A DNA stretch of 64,000 nt, from the NCBI GenBank assembly GCA_024403415.1, contig JAKSRY010000008.1:1-64000 (forward strand), given 5' to 3'. Positions 35,053 through 44,288 of this stretch are shown here, piece by piece. Numbering within the stretch: the first letter of the stretch is position 1; every line of letters begins with the position of its first letter. The notes under the pieces were generated by a model, which saw only the letters and a program-made list of their open reading frames with translations, did not search any database and was not told where the DNA came from. This DNA comes from Lachnospiraceae bacterium (lineage in GTDB: Bacteria; Bacillota; Clostridia; Lachnospirales; Lachnospiraceae). The translations under genes and the position numbers were made by a program.

Positions 35053-37715
35053 TATTCTTCTTGGACATTATGTCTTTCATTGAAATCTTTGAAACATCTT
35101 GAAACTTCTGCGTGAAATTCGCGTGAGGATATTATGTGTCCTCCATTACCGAGAACCACAACCTGTTCAAGCCCATCCGAAGTGATAACAGTTATATCAT
35201 ATTTTTTAGAATTGTCGTGAGCATATTTTTCGATATACCGGTCTGCGGTCTGAGCTTCTTTTGTATAGACTACGGTAATATTGTTAAAAGGAATTATTTC
35301 TGTGGAGTGTCCCTTGACTTTATAGGCATCATAGACAACCATTATTGGAATATCGACAATTGCCTGATAACTGCAGATAATATCATTAAGTCGTCCTGCA
35401 GCACCATCCAGAGTGACACCGGCTATATCATTTAATTCATCCCATGCATGTATAAGATTGTACCCATCTATAAGTATATATTTTGGTTTTGAAGCAGTAC
35501 CCTTATATTCTGTTTTAGTAGAAGCAGAGAGGTTCTGATTACGTCTGTATTCTCTCATTGAGGCTGAAATTCCTTTGAAAGAACCTTGCCTGCCTTTTTC
35601 GTTTGCATGAGTGGAAGCATGCAGAATGTTATCAATTTCTTCAAGTGAAATTGAAATGTCTGAAGATGATTCACGAAGTCGCCTTATGCGATTCGCATTA
35701 TTTATTTCTGTCTCCTCGAGTTTTGACGATAAGTCAGATATTTCCGAATAATCAGTACCAAGAGCTCCTTCTGAAGAGGCATATGAAATGTGCATATATT
35801 CCGGGACCGCATCCCAGGGAATAACCGTTCCGGCACCATGAGAGCAGAAGACGGACGAGGAAGGATTTCTGACATCAGCATCAGGATCATAGTATGAACC
35901 AAGAAGAACCTCTTCTTCATTATGACAAAAATCATATCCTGCCAAAGTATAGGACAATTGTCCTAATCCTCTTGTATATGCATTAACTTCCTTAATGTAA
36001 CCATTCATGGTAGAAACGGGAGCTTTTCCACATAAAACAGTAAGATTATTGGAATTATCTGTTTCGGTTATCTCGCAACTTCCTGATAACTGATTTATAT
36101 CGGTCATAGCTCTTCCGACATATTCACTTGGAAGGATAAGTGTATAGTTATAATATGGTTCCAAAAGTCTGCAGGCACCAATTTCCCGAAGGGTCATAAG
36201 GCCCTGGCGGATAGATCTGTAAGTAGCCTGCCTGAAATCACCGCCTTCAGTGTGCTTGTTATGTGCACGACCGGATACAAGAGTATATTTAATATCAGTT
36301 AATGGAGCACCGGTCAAAACACCTCTGTGTGAACGTTCCATGAGGTGGGTTAAAATCAGTCGCTGCCAGTTTTTTGCAAGCAAATCTTCACTAATATTAC
36401 ATTCATATTGGATGCCGGAACCTGTTTCTAATGGTTCCATTTTTATATGTACTTCAGAATAATGTCTTAATGGCTCAAAATGACCAACGCCTTCAACCTG
36501 ATGAGAGATTGTCTCTTTATAAACTACTTTGCCATCAGTGAATTTGACAGGAACATTATATTTTTCTCTGAGAGTACGCTGGAGAACCTCTGCCTGAATA
36601 TCACCCATGAGAGAAATCTGTATCTCTTTTGTCTGTTCATTAAAGCTGACATTAAGTGATGGATCTTCATCCTCGAGCTTTTTTAGTATATCAAGCACAG
36701 TGTTGTTATCAAAGTCACGCGTGAAATGAACCGCATAATTAAGTGCCGGAGTGAGAAAAGACGAGAGAGACTTTGAGGCATTTCCGAAAGTATCCTTAAT
36801 ATGTGTATCATTTAATCCGGCAACTATACATAAGTCACCGGCCTGAACGGAATTAACACTTGCATATTTGTCTCCGGAATATATTCTTATATCATTTACT
36901 TTTTCTTCCCCAATATAATCTTTTATATTTAAAGTCCCAGACATGATTTTAAGGTGGGTAAGCCTTTTGCCCAGCTCATCATATGAAATCTTATAGGAAA
37001 AGGCACCAAAAGGCCCATTGGGGTCATGAGAGATGACAGGAAGATATTTTTGAAGTCCGGAGGTAAATTCAATTATTCCTTCGTTTTTTAATGCAGATCC
37101 AAAGTAAACAGGAAAAAGCTCCCTGGTTTGGATTGAATCGGATATTTTATCAGCAGTAATAAATTCATTTTCAAGAAAATCGTTAAGAAAGTCTTCTTTT
37201 ACTGTTGCAATGTTTTCATAAAAATCTTTTTGGTTATCCGCAGTAAAATCAATGGCATTGTCTGAAAAAACAGATTTTATACTTTTCAAAAGAACATTTT
37301 TATCGCAATCAGGCATATCCATCTTGTTAACAAATATAAAAACCGGAATATTATATCTTTTTAATAATGACCAAAGGGTTTTTGTATGTGACTGAATTCC
37401 TGAACTGCCGCTTATAAGAAGAACAGCTATATCAAGGATAGGAAGGACTCTTTCCATTTCCGTAGAAAAATCTACATGACCCGGAGTGTCTACCAGTATA
37501 ATTTCCTTGTCACCCAGATGGAAACGAGCATCTTTAGAATATATTGTTATTCCTCGTTCTTTTTCAAAAGAATCTGTATCAAGAAAGGTATCTTTTGAAT
37601 CTACACGACCTATTTTTTTAATGGCACCGCTGTTATATAGAACACTTTCAGATAAAGTTGTTTTGCCGGTATCAACATGGGCAACAAAACCCATGACAAG
37701 TTTATTATTATGCAT
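35049..37715 (-). CDS. EF-G/TetM-like translational GTPase with a C-terminal Rae1/YacP-like NYN ribonuclease domain
   Basis: The 888-residue form uses the ATG at 37715, after AGAAAG. A TTG two codons earlier is the alternative. The GTPase domain has G1 AHVDTGKT (12-19), ERGITI, DTPGH (76-80) and NKMD (130-133). The EF-G-like domains II to V follow, including the HTEGGDFRQATYRSIRQGL block and LLEPYYNYTLILPSEYVGRAM. This is the ribosomal-protection group of translation factors but not a proven tetracycline gene. A charged, Ser-rich linker (about 640-740) leads to a NYN domain at about 746-883. The acidic residues Asp750 (IDGYN), Asp796 (VVYDAYKVKG), Asp825 (TADRYIEK) and Asp847 (TSDGLEQ) match Rae1, which cuts mRNA in the ribosomal A site in Bacillus. 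Confidence 0.88.
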   Translation of the reverse strand: MHNNKLVMGFVAHVDTGKTTLSESVLYNSGAIKKIGRVDSKDTFLDTDSFEKERGITIYSKDARFHLGDKEIILVDTPGHVDFSTEMERVLPILDIAVLLISGSSGIQSHTKTLWSLLKRYNIPVFIFVNKMDMPDCDKNVLLKSIKSVFSDNAIDFTADNQKDFYENIATVKEDFLNDFLENEFITADKISDSIQTRELFPVYFGSALKNEGIIEFTSGLQKYLPVISHDPNGPFGAFSYKISYDELGKRLTHLKIMSGTLNIKDYIGEEKVNDIRIYSGDKYASVNSVQAGDLCIVAGLNDTHIKDTFGNASKSLSSFLTPALNYAVHFTRDFDNNTVLDILKKLEDEDPSLNVSFNEQTKEIQISLMGDIQAEVLQRTLREKYNVPVKFTDGKVVYKETISHQVEGVGHFEPLRHYSEVHIKMEPLETGSGIQYECNISEDLLAKNWQRLILTHLMERSHRGVLTGAPLTDIKYTLVSGRAHNKHTEGGDFRQATYRSIRQGLMTLREIGACRLLEPYYNYTLILPSEYVGRAMTDINQLSGSCEITETDNSNNLTVLCGKAPVSTMNGYIKEVNAYTRGLGQLSYTLAGYDFCHNEEEVLLGSYYDPDADVRNPSSSVFCSHGAGTVIPWDAVPEYMHISYASSEGALGTDYSEISDLSSKLEETEINNANRIRRLRESSSDISISLEEIDNILHASTHANEKGRQGSFKGISASMREYRRNQNLSASTKTEYKGTASKPKYILIDGYNLIHAWDELNDIAGVTLDGAAGRLNDIICSYQAIVDIPIMVVYDAYKVKGHSTEIIPFNNITVVYTKEAQTADRYIEKYAHDNSKKYDITVITSDGLEQVVVLGNGGHIISSREFHAEVSRCFKDFNERHNVQEEY

Positions 37716-37993
37716 AAACAATTCTTTCTAATAATTAAAAATCAGATTAACAATTTTTATATTCTGCATTGATTTTGTATTGCTTTCTTAAGTATAACAA
37801 AATGGCAGACAGCTATCAAATTTAGAAAAATAGTATAGGATAAATTAGTGTATGAAATTGTTGAAAATTGAAGTAAATTAGTGGTTTGAATTGAAGTTTT
37901 TATTATAAAGTGATAGTATAAACGTAATAGTGATAAGTAATACTCTTTTTACAGAAATTTGTGTATTTTGGATATTTATTAGTAGGTGGTAAA

Positions 37994-38620
37994 ATGAAAA
38001 ATGTATTAAAATATGCGGTTGCAGTTATAATTATGTCTGCATTAATCATATGTCTTCCGGAATTGTCTTTTACAGCCAAGGCAGATTCTTCTCCATCTGC
38101 AAATACTATTTCAGGAAACGAAGCATACAATGCTATGATTGCAGAGGGCTCAAAGCCTGAAAGAAGGACTGTATGTGGATTCAGATCAGTAGTGCCGGGT
38201 TTATATTTTGAAAAGAAGGTTGCAGGAGTGGGATTCTATAATCTTCCGGGAACTAAAATTACTGATACCAAAGTTAAGGTCTATGATGCTGATAATGTAA
38301 ACTGCCCATATGCACTTGCAGTAGCTAATTATGTTGCCCTTACAGAAAAAAGAATCGTTGGTCCATGCATCAATGTAATGTTCAATAAGATGAATGATCA
38401 GAAGGGTAATCTTAATGAAATATTTACAATGTGTATCGGTCTTCCCGAAGGGCTGAAGGTTGACGGAATTAAATATGGCGTTATAGCAGTTATGCCGGGC
38501 GGAGCATTTAAGTATATTGCTGACACAGGAATCCTTCCCGGAGCAGTAACAATACCATTAGAGAGTCTTAAAAATTATGATACTTCTTCAGTGTTCTTTG
38601 CTATTGTAATGAATGTGTAA
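37994..38620 (+). CDS. secreted protein of unknown function
   Basis: The ATG at 37994 follows AGGTGG. A signal peptide covers about 1-30 (MKNVLKYAVAVIIMSALIIC, then SFTAKA). The rest of the 208 residues is a beta-rich domain (KVAGVGFYNLPGTKITDTKV, YALAVANYVALTEKRIVGPC, GAFKYIADTGILPGAVTIPL) without a recognised family. It may be secreted to the wall space. It is separated from the upstream GTPase gene by about 280 bases of A/T-rich DNA. Confidence 0.6.
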   Translation: MKNVLKYAVAVIIMSALIICLPELSFTAKADSSPSANTISGNEAYNAMIAEGSKPERRTVCGFRSVVPGLYFEKKVAGVGFYNLPGTKITDTKVKVYDADNVNCPYALAVANYVALTEKRIVGPCINVMFNKMNDQKGNLNEIFTMCIGLPEGLKVDGIKYGVIAVMPGGAFKYIADTGILPGAVTIPLESLKNYDTSSVFFAIVMNV

Positions 38621-38690
38621 GAAGGGATGATTATAAGTTGAATTATGGCGTTTATAAAACGCATAATATATTTATTAGGAGGTTATTAAA

Positions 38691-39356
38691 ATGATTTGTA
38701 AAAATTGTGGAACAGAGATGGGAAATAATGTTTTCTGCCCAAACTGTGGAGCTAAAGCAGAGGGCGCAGCACCACAGCAGGCGCCTTTTCAGCAGGCACC
38801 ACAGCAGGCACCTTTTCAGCAGGCACCACAGCAGGCACCTTATCAGCAGATGCCACCGCAGGGAGGATATCAGCAGCCACCAGTATATACTCCACAGCCT
38901 GCAGGACCACCTGCACATACCTTTAAGTCTAAAATCGGCGTTTCTACAGGTATGTTTCTTGGATTAATTTATTTAATCTTTTTAATTGGTTCATCTTTAG
39001 GACCTGTAGTATGTTATATCCCTGCAGTTCTTATTGCTGGATATGTGCTTATTAAGGAAGAAGACAGATGGCTTAGAATCAATGCTCTTAAGGCAATTCT
39101 TGTTGTAGGTACAATTGATTTTGTTGTAGCAGTAATCAACTTTTTACCTCATTTTATTGTTGACTGGATTGATTATGGTTTTGTTAACGCATTTAGTCAT
39201 CCATTTGGTGTAGGAGTATTTACCTCAGTAATCAACATCTTTACAACAGGTATTGATTTAGCTAAGGAAATTATTCTTATTATCTTAATTATTATGTCTC
39301 TTATGCATAAGTCACTTTTCAACGGTCTTGACAGAAAAATTGACAAGCACGTTTAA
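38691..39356 (+). CDS. zinc-ribbon membrane protein with a PQQAPF repeat linker
   Basis: A 221-residue protein. An N-terminal zinc ribbon (CKNCGTEMGNNVFCPNCG) leads to a Gln/Pro/Ala repeat (QAPQQAPFQ, about three copies), then to about four hydrophobic segments from residue 80 on. The repeat is coded by a 27-base unit around 38771-38850 with nearly identical copies. AGGAGG precedes the ATG. The function is unknown. Zinc-ribbon plus membrane proteins of this kind are common in Clostridia. The next gene has the same zinc ribbon in a different frame of helices. Confidence 0.75.
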   Translation: MICKNCGTEMGNNVFCPNCGAKAEGAAPQQAPFQQAPQQAPFQQAPQQAPYQQMPPQGGYQQPPVYTPQPAGPPAHTFKSKIGVSTGMFLGLIYLIFLIGSSLGPVVCYIPAVLIAGYVLIKEEDRWLRINALKAILVVGTIDFVVAVINFLPHFIVDWIDYGFVNAFSHPFGVGVFTSVINIFTTGIDLAKEIILIILIIMSLMHKSLFNGLDRKIDKHV

Positions 39357-39395
39357 TTGCAGAATAAGTAGTATATTTAATTAATAATATGTAAT

Positions 39396-39439
39396 GCATT
39401 CATCCGACAGTACTCTATTGGTATTGTCGGATGAATTGC
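39396..39439. promoter_or_regulatory. strong hairpin between the two zinc-ribbon genes
   Basis: gcattcatccgacagtac-tctattg-gtattgtcggatgaattgc pairs 16 or more positions. There is no T run after the stem on the plus strand and no A run before it. It may be an attenuating or processing stem, or an operator for a dimeric repressor. The ribosome site of the next gene (AAAGGAG) begins 20-25 bases further on. Confidence 0.6.
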
Positions 39440-39473
39440 GTAATCAGTATGAAATTATTAAAGGAGAAAACAC

Positions 39474-41102
39474 ATGTACTGTACAAAATGTGGTACTCAA
39501 ATTGATGGAAAATTCTGTTATATCTGTGGAACAAAGATTGACGATGCGGATAATGTAGCGAATGCAAAAACTGCAAAAGATAATTCAGATGTATCTGCAA
39601 ATGTAACTTCTTCAATCACTAAAATTGATGAAGATAATCCGGATAATACTTCAACCAATGGACAAACAACTGATAAAAGTGCAAGGGATACCACATCCAC
39701 CATGCCAACAGCAGGTGGAGCAGTAAATGCTGAGTCAAATGCTGAAGATGACGCTGAAGGTACCACTCCGGATGAAAATGATCTTGAAGGAAAAGCTTAT
39801 CTTAAAAGTAAGCTTAAGGAAATAGTAGCATTATTAAAGAAACCAAAGGTTCTCCTTATTACAATAGGAGCGTTTCTTGCTATTGTTATCGTTTCTCTTT
39901 TAATAATTTTTTACAAGCCATCCATTAAACTTGACAAATATGTTCAATGTAAGTTTTCCGGTTATGATTTAGTCGGCAGTGCAAAAATTGTATTTGATTA
40001 TGATGCTTTTAACGAAGAATACAAAGAGACCATTGCTAAGCATATTGATGAATCAGAACTGAAAAAGAAGTTTGAGACTGAAAATAAAGATTCAGATAAA
40101 GACACTGCAGCCGAGGTGGAATTTTTAAAGTTTAAGGAAGACTGTGCAAGAGAACTCCTTAGATATATTGCAGGCAGTCTGGATAAAACAGAATATTTAA
40201 GCAATGGAGATGAAATTGTCTATGAGTGGAAGATTGATGAAGAGTTTATAGATGACTGTTTCGATATTAAACTTAAATATGATGAAGACGGAATTAAATT
40301 TGAGGTCGAAGGTCTCAAAGAGGTTTCTTCTTTCAATCCTTTTGAAGGAGTAGAACTTGTATTTAAGGGAGTGGCTCCGGAAGGAAGAGCTTCATTTAAG
40401 TTTAATAATAATATCCCTGAATTATATGCATTAAACTATGCACTTGATGTTTCAGAAGACCTTAGTAATGGAGATGTCATTACGGCAACGGTTACTATAA
40501 GTGGTTCACCGACCAATTTCGTTGAAGAATTTGGCAGAGCACCATCACCATGTACGAAGAGTTTTACGGTAAACAGTCTTGAAAATGTTGTTGAATCAAT
40601 GAATAATGCGCCAAAGGCTTTGATTGATGAAATTGACAGGAAAGCTGTGAAGAGAATTAATGATGATATGATGGCATATCTTCCGGGAAATCAGCAGGTG
40701 GTCGACGTGGCTTATCTTGGTAATGTTTTCCTGAATAAGAAAAAGGACAGTGATAGTGATGGAAGCAAAACCATATGCTTTATGGTATATGAACTTACAA
40801 TATCATCTTCATTGAAAACCGACGAAGAAGGCTGGGTTAAAGATGAATCGAAGGTCTACACCTATGTTCAGTTTAATGATCTGTCATATAAAGATAATGG
40901 TGGTATTCAGATTAGTGTCGGGGAGACTAAAGTTCCCAATGAGACATTTGAAATTGATTCCAAATATAAAGATCCAGACAGATGGTTTGGCGGAAAATAT
41001 GAATTAAAATTCAAGGGATATGAGAAGGCAGAAAGTATATATGATAATGTTATCAAAGCTTTCTATGATGACTATGATTACGAGGAGAACCTTAATAAAT
41101 AA
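39474..41102 (+). CDS. zinc-ribbon membrane protein with a large extracellular domain
   Basis: A 542-residue protein. It opens with a zinc ribbon (CTKCGTQIDGKFCYICG), followed by a Thr/Asn/Asp-rich linker, then a single membrane helix (KVLLITIGAFLAIVIVSLLI, about 124-146) and an outer domain of nearly 400 residues. The outer part is acidic and beta-rich (YVQCKFSGYDLVGSAKIVFD). This order recalls TcaA/YvbJ-like wall-sensing proteins, a weak comparison. It is one of three successive envelope genes from 37994. No function is assigned. Confidence 0.75.
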   Translation: MYCTKCGTQIDGKFCYICGTKIDDADNVANAKTAKDNSDVSANVTSSITKIDEDNPDNTSTNGQTTDKSARDTTSTMPTAGGAVNAESNAEDDAEGTTPDENDLEGKAYLKSKLKEIVALLKKPKVLLITIGAFLAIVIVSLLIIFYKPSIKLDKYVQCKFSGYDLVGSAKIVFDYDAFNEEYKETIAKHIDESELKKKFETENKDSDKDTAAEVEFLKFKEDCARELLRYIAGSLDKTEYLSNGDEIVYEWKIDEEFIDDCFDIKLKYDEDGIKFEVEGLKEVSSFNPFEGVELVFKGVAPEGRASFKFNNNIPELYALNYALDVSEDLSNGDVITATVTISGSPTNFVEEFGRAPSPCTKSFTVNSLENVVESMNNAPKALIDEIDRKAVKRINDDMMAYLPGNQQVVDVAYLGNVFLNKKKDSDSDGSKTICFMVYELTISSSLKTDEEGWVKDESKVYTYVQFNDLSYKDNGGIQISVGETKVPNETFEIDSKYKDPDRWFGGKYELKFKGYEKAESIYDNVIKAFYDDYDYEENLNK

Positions 41103-41117
41103 CGGAGTTTTTTATTT

Positions 41118-42551
41118 ATGAAAACATATATGGACTATTTTGAACAACTGTGTAAAATTCCGCATGGATCAGGAAATACAAAAAGAATCAGCGATTTTTT
41201 GAAAAAGTTTGCCGAAGAAAGAAATCTTTATAGTCGACAGGATGCCATGAACAATGTTGTCATTATTAAAGAAGCCAGTCAGGGATATGAAAATCATGAA
41301 CCGGTTATTCTGCAGGGACATATGGACATGGTTGCTGTAAAAACTTCTAAATGCAATAAAAACATGCAGGAAGAAGGCCTGGATCTGTTTGTAGAAGATA
41401 ACTGTCTAAAAGCTCGAAATACTTCTCTTGGCGGAGATGATGGGATTGCTGTTGCCTATATTATGGCTATTATGGATTCGGATGTTAAAGCGCCGAGGAT
41501 AGAAGCTGTTATCACTGTTGACGAAGAAGTTGGTATGCTTGGTGCAAGCGGTATCGAAGTGAATGATATAACTGCTAAGAGAATGATAAATATTGACCAG
41601 GAAGAAGAGGGCGTTTTTGTTGTAAGCTGTGCCGGTGGTGCGGGCATTGATTTTAATATTCCTGTCAGAAGAAAAGAGCAGGAAGGTCACGTATTCAGAA
41701 TTGAACTATCAGGCTTAAAAGGTGGTCATTCAGGCGTTGATATTAATAAAAACAGAGGAAATGCCATTAAACTTATGGCAGAAGTTCTATCAGAAATATA
41801 TAAAGAGACAGGTTTTTCTCTTATCTCATTTGATGGTGGTGATGCAGATAATGCCATTCCTAACAGAGTAACTTCTGAAATAATGGTAATTAACGGTTCT
41901 GCAAGTGAATGTAATGATATTAATGAAAAAATCAAAGAAATGCTTGATGGAAGAAGGGTATTTCTTGATGATGGAATAAACACAGATGAAGGAATATTTA
42001 GTGTTTGCTCTATAGGATATGAAAAAAGATCTGTGTTTGATAAAAAATCAACAGAATGCCTCCTGGCCTTACTAAACAGACATAGGTACGGAATTGTTGC
42101 CATGGATGAAGCTAATCCTGATTTTGTAAAAACATCACTCAATCCCGGTAAGATAACCACTACTGAAAACGAAGTGGTTCTGCTTTCGTCAGTTAGAAGC
42201 AGTAATTCAGCCGAAAAACAGAATCTAATAGAAGAATTATGTGATTTAGCTAAAGAACTTGAGATAGATTACAAAGTAAGTGGTGTTTATGACGGATGGG
42301 ATTATGATCCAGATTCCAAACTTAGAGAACTAATGGTTTCTGCTTATGAAGATATGTTCAATAAGAAACCTGAGCTGGAAGCAATTCATGCCGGTCTCGA
42401 GTGCGGAGTGTTTGCATCAAAAATAGAAGGTCTTGACTGTATATCGATTGGTCCTGATATTATTAATATTCATAGTGTAAATGAGTATTTGCCGATTGAT
42501 TCAGCTCAAAGAACCTATGAATACTTATTAAAAGTACTTGAAATATTGTGA
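41118..42551 (+). CDS. pepD: aminoacyl-histidine dipeptidase (beta-Ala-His dipeptidase)
   Basis: A 477-residue M20 metallopeptidase of the PepD type. The first metal motif is QGHMDMVAVK, followed by LGGDDGIAVAYIMAIMDSD, the DEEVGMLGASG block with the catalytic Glu, and the late HAGLECGVFASKI and GPDIINIHSVNEYLPI segments. It splits dipeptides such as carnosine and Xaa-His in the cytosol. It is followed by a terminator and then putP. Confidence 0.95.
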   Translation: MKTYMDYFEQLCKIPHGSGNTKRISDFLKKFAEERNLYSRQDAMNNVVIIKEASQGYENHEPVILQGHMDMVAVKTSKCNKNMQEEGLDLFVEDNCLKARNTSLGGDDGIAVAYIMAIMDSDVKAPRIEAVITVDEEVGMLGASGIEVNDITAKRMINIDQEEEGVFVVSCAGGAGIDFNIPVRRKEQEGHVFRIELSGLKGGHSGVDINKNRGNAIKLMAEVLSEIYKETGFSLISFDGGDADNAIPNRVTSEIMVINGSASECNDINEKIKEMLDGRRVFLDDGINTDEGIFSVCSIGYEKRSVFDKKSTECLLALLNRHRYGIVAMDEANPDFVKTSLNPGKITTTENEVVLLSSVRSSNSAEKQNLIEELCDLAKELEIDYKVSGVYDGWDYDPDSKLRELMVSAYEDMFNKKPELEAIHAGLECGVFASKIEGLDCISIGPDIINIHSVNEYLPIDSAQRTYEYLLKVLEIL

Positions 42552-42562
42552 TTTTTCACACA

Positions 42563-42587
42563 AAAAGCCCTGTTAAGGGCTTTTTTT
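42563..42587 (+). terminator. intrinsic terminator of pepD
   Basis: aaaaagccc-tgtta-agggcttttttt, a compact stem with a long T run. Confidence 0.93.
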
Positions 42588-42660
42588 CTTGTCTTATGCA
42601 GGACTCTTTAGTACAATAAAGCAGTATTGTGTTATTAAATCAAAGTGAGGAGAGAGAAAA

Positions 42661-44202
42661 ATGAATACAATTACCTTTTGTATTGTGGCAGCGATTGTAG
42701 TATATCTTCTTGTTATGCTAGCCATAGGTTTTGTTTTTAGCTTTAAGAATGAAAGCAGTTCCGATTTCTATCTGGGTGGAAGAAAGATGGGACCGATAGT
42801 AACTGCTATGTCAGCCGAGGCTTCGGATATGTCCAGCTGGCTATTAATGGGACTTCCGGGTGTTGCATATCTTTCAGGTCTTGCTGATGCAGCATGGACA
42901 GCGATAGGACTTGGTGTTGGAACATATTTGAACTGGTTGTTTGTTTCAAAGAGACTTCGCAGATATTCAAGTCATTTGAATGCGATTACTGTGCCTGAAT
43001 TCTTTTCTAAGAGATTCAATGATAAAAAGTATATTTTGTCAGCAGTGGCAGGTATTGTAATAGTTATTTTCTTTATACCATATACTGCATCAGGATTTGC
43101 AGCATGTGGTAAGTTATTTAATACATTATTTGATGTGGATTATACAACTGCCATGATTATCGCAGCAGTTATTATTTCAGCATATACCATCCTGGGTGGA
43201 TTTAAGGCTGTATGTACTACAGACCTTATCCAGAGTATTGTTATGACGATTGCTCTTGTCGTTATCGTTGTGTTTGGTATCTCTCAGGCAGGAGGTGTTG
43301 ATGCCGTTATTGACAACGCAAAGGAATTACCGGGGTACCTTGCCATGTCAGCTACGCATAATGCTGAAACCGGAGCATCTGCTCCATATGGATTTATTAC
43401 CATTATTTCAACAGCAGCGTGGGGCCTTGGATATTTTGGTATGCCACATATTTTGTTAAGATTTATGGCTATCAAAGATGAAAAGAAGCTTGTTCTTTCA
43501 AGAAGAATAGCAACAGTATGGGTATTTATAGCTATGTTTGTTGCTATATTTATCGGAATTATTGGCTCTGCGATGACTAAAGCAGGAAATCTTGAAAACT
43601 TAGAGGATTCTGAAACAATTATTGTTAAGATAGCAGATATTATCAGCCAGAACGGAATTCTCGCAGCTCTTCTTGCCGGAGTTATTCTTGCGGGAATCCT
43701 GGCAGCTACAATGTCAACAGCTGACTCACAGATGCTTGCAGCAGCATCAGGAATTTCACAGAATGTATTGGTTGAATTCTTTGGAATTAAGCTTTCCAAG
43801 AAGATGAATGTATTGATTGCAAGATTAACAATACTTGCTATTAGTACAATAGCAGTATTCCTTGCATTAAATCCTGAATCAAGTGTATTTAAGATTGTTT
43901 CATTTGCATGGGCAGGTTTTGGAGGTGCATTTGGTGCAGTTGTAATTCTTGCATTATTCTGGAAGAGAATGAATCTTGCAGGTGCTATTGCAGGAATGGT
44001 TTCAGGTGGTGCTATGGTATTCATATGGAAATTCGTAGTAAGACCATTAGGTGGTTCATGGGATATATATGAACTGCTTCCGGCATTTATAGTTTCATTT
44101 ATTATTTCTGTCGTTGTAAGTCTTCTTACAAAAGCTCCTGATAAGGAGATAGTTGATACATTCGAAGCAGTTAAGACAGGGAAGTTAGAAGTAACTGAAT
44201 AA
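42661..44202 (+). CDS. putP: sodium/proline symporter (SSS family)
   Basis: A 513-residue solute:sodium symporter with about 13 hydrophobic segments. The N-terminal YLGGRKMGPIVTAMSAEASDMSSWLLMGLPG, ending in GLPG, and the middle TMSTADSQMLAAASGIS carry the sodium- and proline-binding residues typical of PutP. It imports proline, or related amino acids, with sodium into the cell. The GAGGAGAG ribosome site is upstream, and a terminator follows the stop. Together with the sodium channel at 9.7 kb it suggests a cell that uses a sodium gradient. Confidence 0.92.
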   Translation: MNTITFCIVAAIVVYLLVMLAIGFVFSFKNESSSDFYLGGRKMGPIVTAMSAEASDMSSWLLMGLPGVAYLSGLADAAWTAIGLGVGTYLNWLFVSKRLRRYSSHLNAITVPEFFSKRFNDKKYILSAVAGIVIVIFFIPYTASGFAACGKLFNTLFDVDYTTAMIIAAVIISAYTILGGFKAVCTTDLIQSIVMTIALVVIVVFGISQAGGVDAVIDNAKELPGYLAMSATHNAETGASAPYGFITIISTAAWGLGYFGMPHILLRFMAIKDEKKLVLSRRIATVWVFIAMFVAIFIGIIGSAMTKAGNLENLEDSETIIVKIADIISQNGILAALLAGVILAGILAATMSTADSQMLAAASGISQNVLVEFFGIKLSKKMNVLIARLTILAISTIAVFLALNPESSVFKIVSFAWAGFGGAFGAVVILALFWKRMNLAGAIAGMVSGGAMVFIWKFVVRPLGGSWDIYELLPAFIVSFIISVVVSLLTKAPDKEIVDTFEAVKTGKLEVTE

Positions 44203-44240
44203 GAAAATACTTAATGATTTATTAAGATTTGATTAAATTA

Positions 44241-44271
44241 GAGCTTAAGGGTTTGACCTTAAGCTCTTTTT
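44241..44271 (+). terminator. intrinsic terminator of putP (with the next promoter inside it)
   Basis: gagcttaagg-gtttga-ccttaagctc followed by TTTTT. The loop and right arm contain the -35 box of the promoter for the VanZ-like gene. Confidence 0.93.
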
Positions 44272-44281
44272 GGCATAATAT
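44253..44281 (+). promoter_or_regulatory. candidate promoter nested in the putP terminator
   Basis: TTGACC, a 17-base spacer and TAATAT. Counting seven bases on from the -10 end gives a start point at 44288-44289, which is the ATG of the VanZ-like gene. Confidence 0.6.
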
Positions 44282-44288
44282 TACCTTT

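Noticed and set aside
35049..37715. Tetracycline resistance gene
   Set aside because: The GTPase is in the same broad family as Tet(M), but the tail and linker differ and nothing around it is mobile. Resistance cannot be claimed from the sequence.
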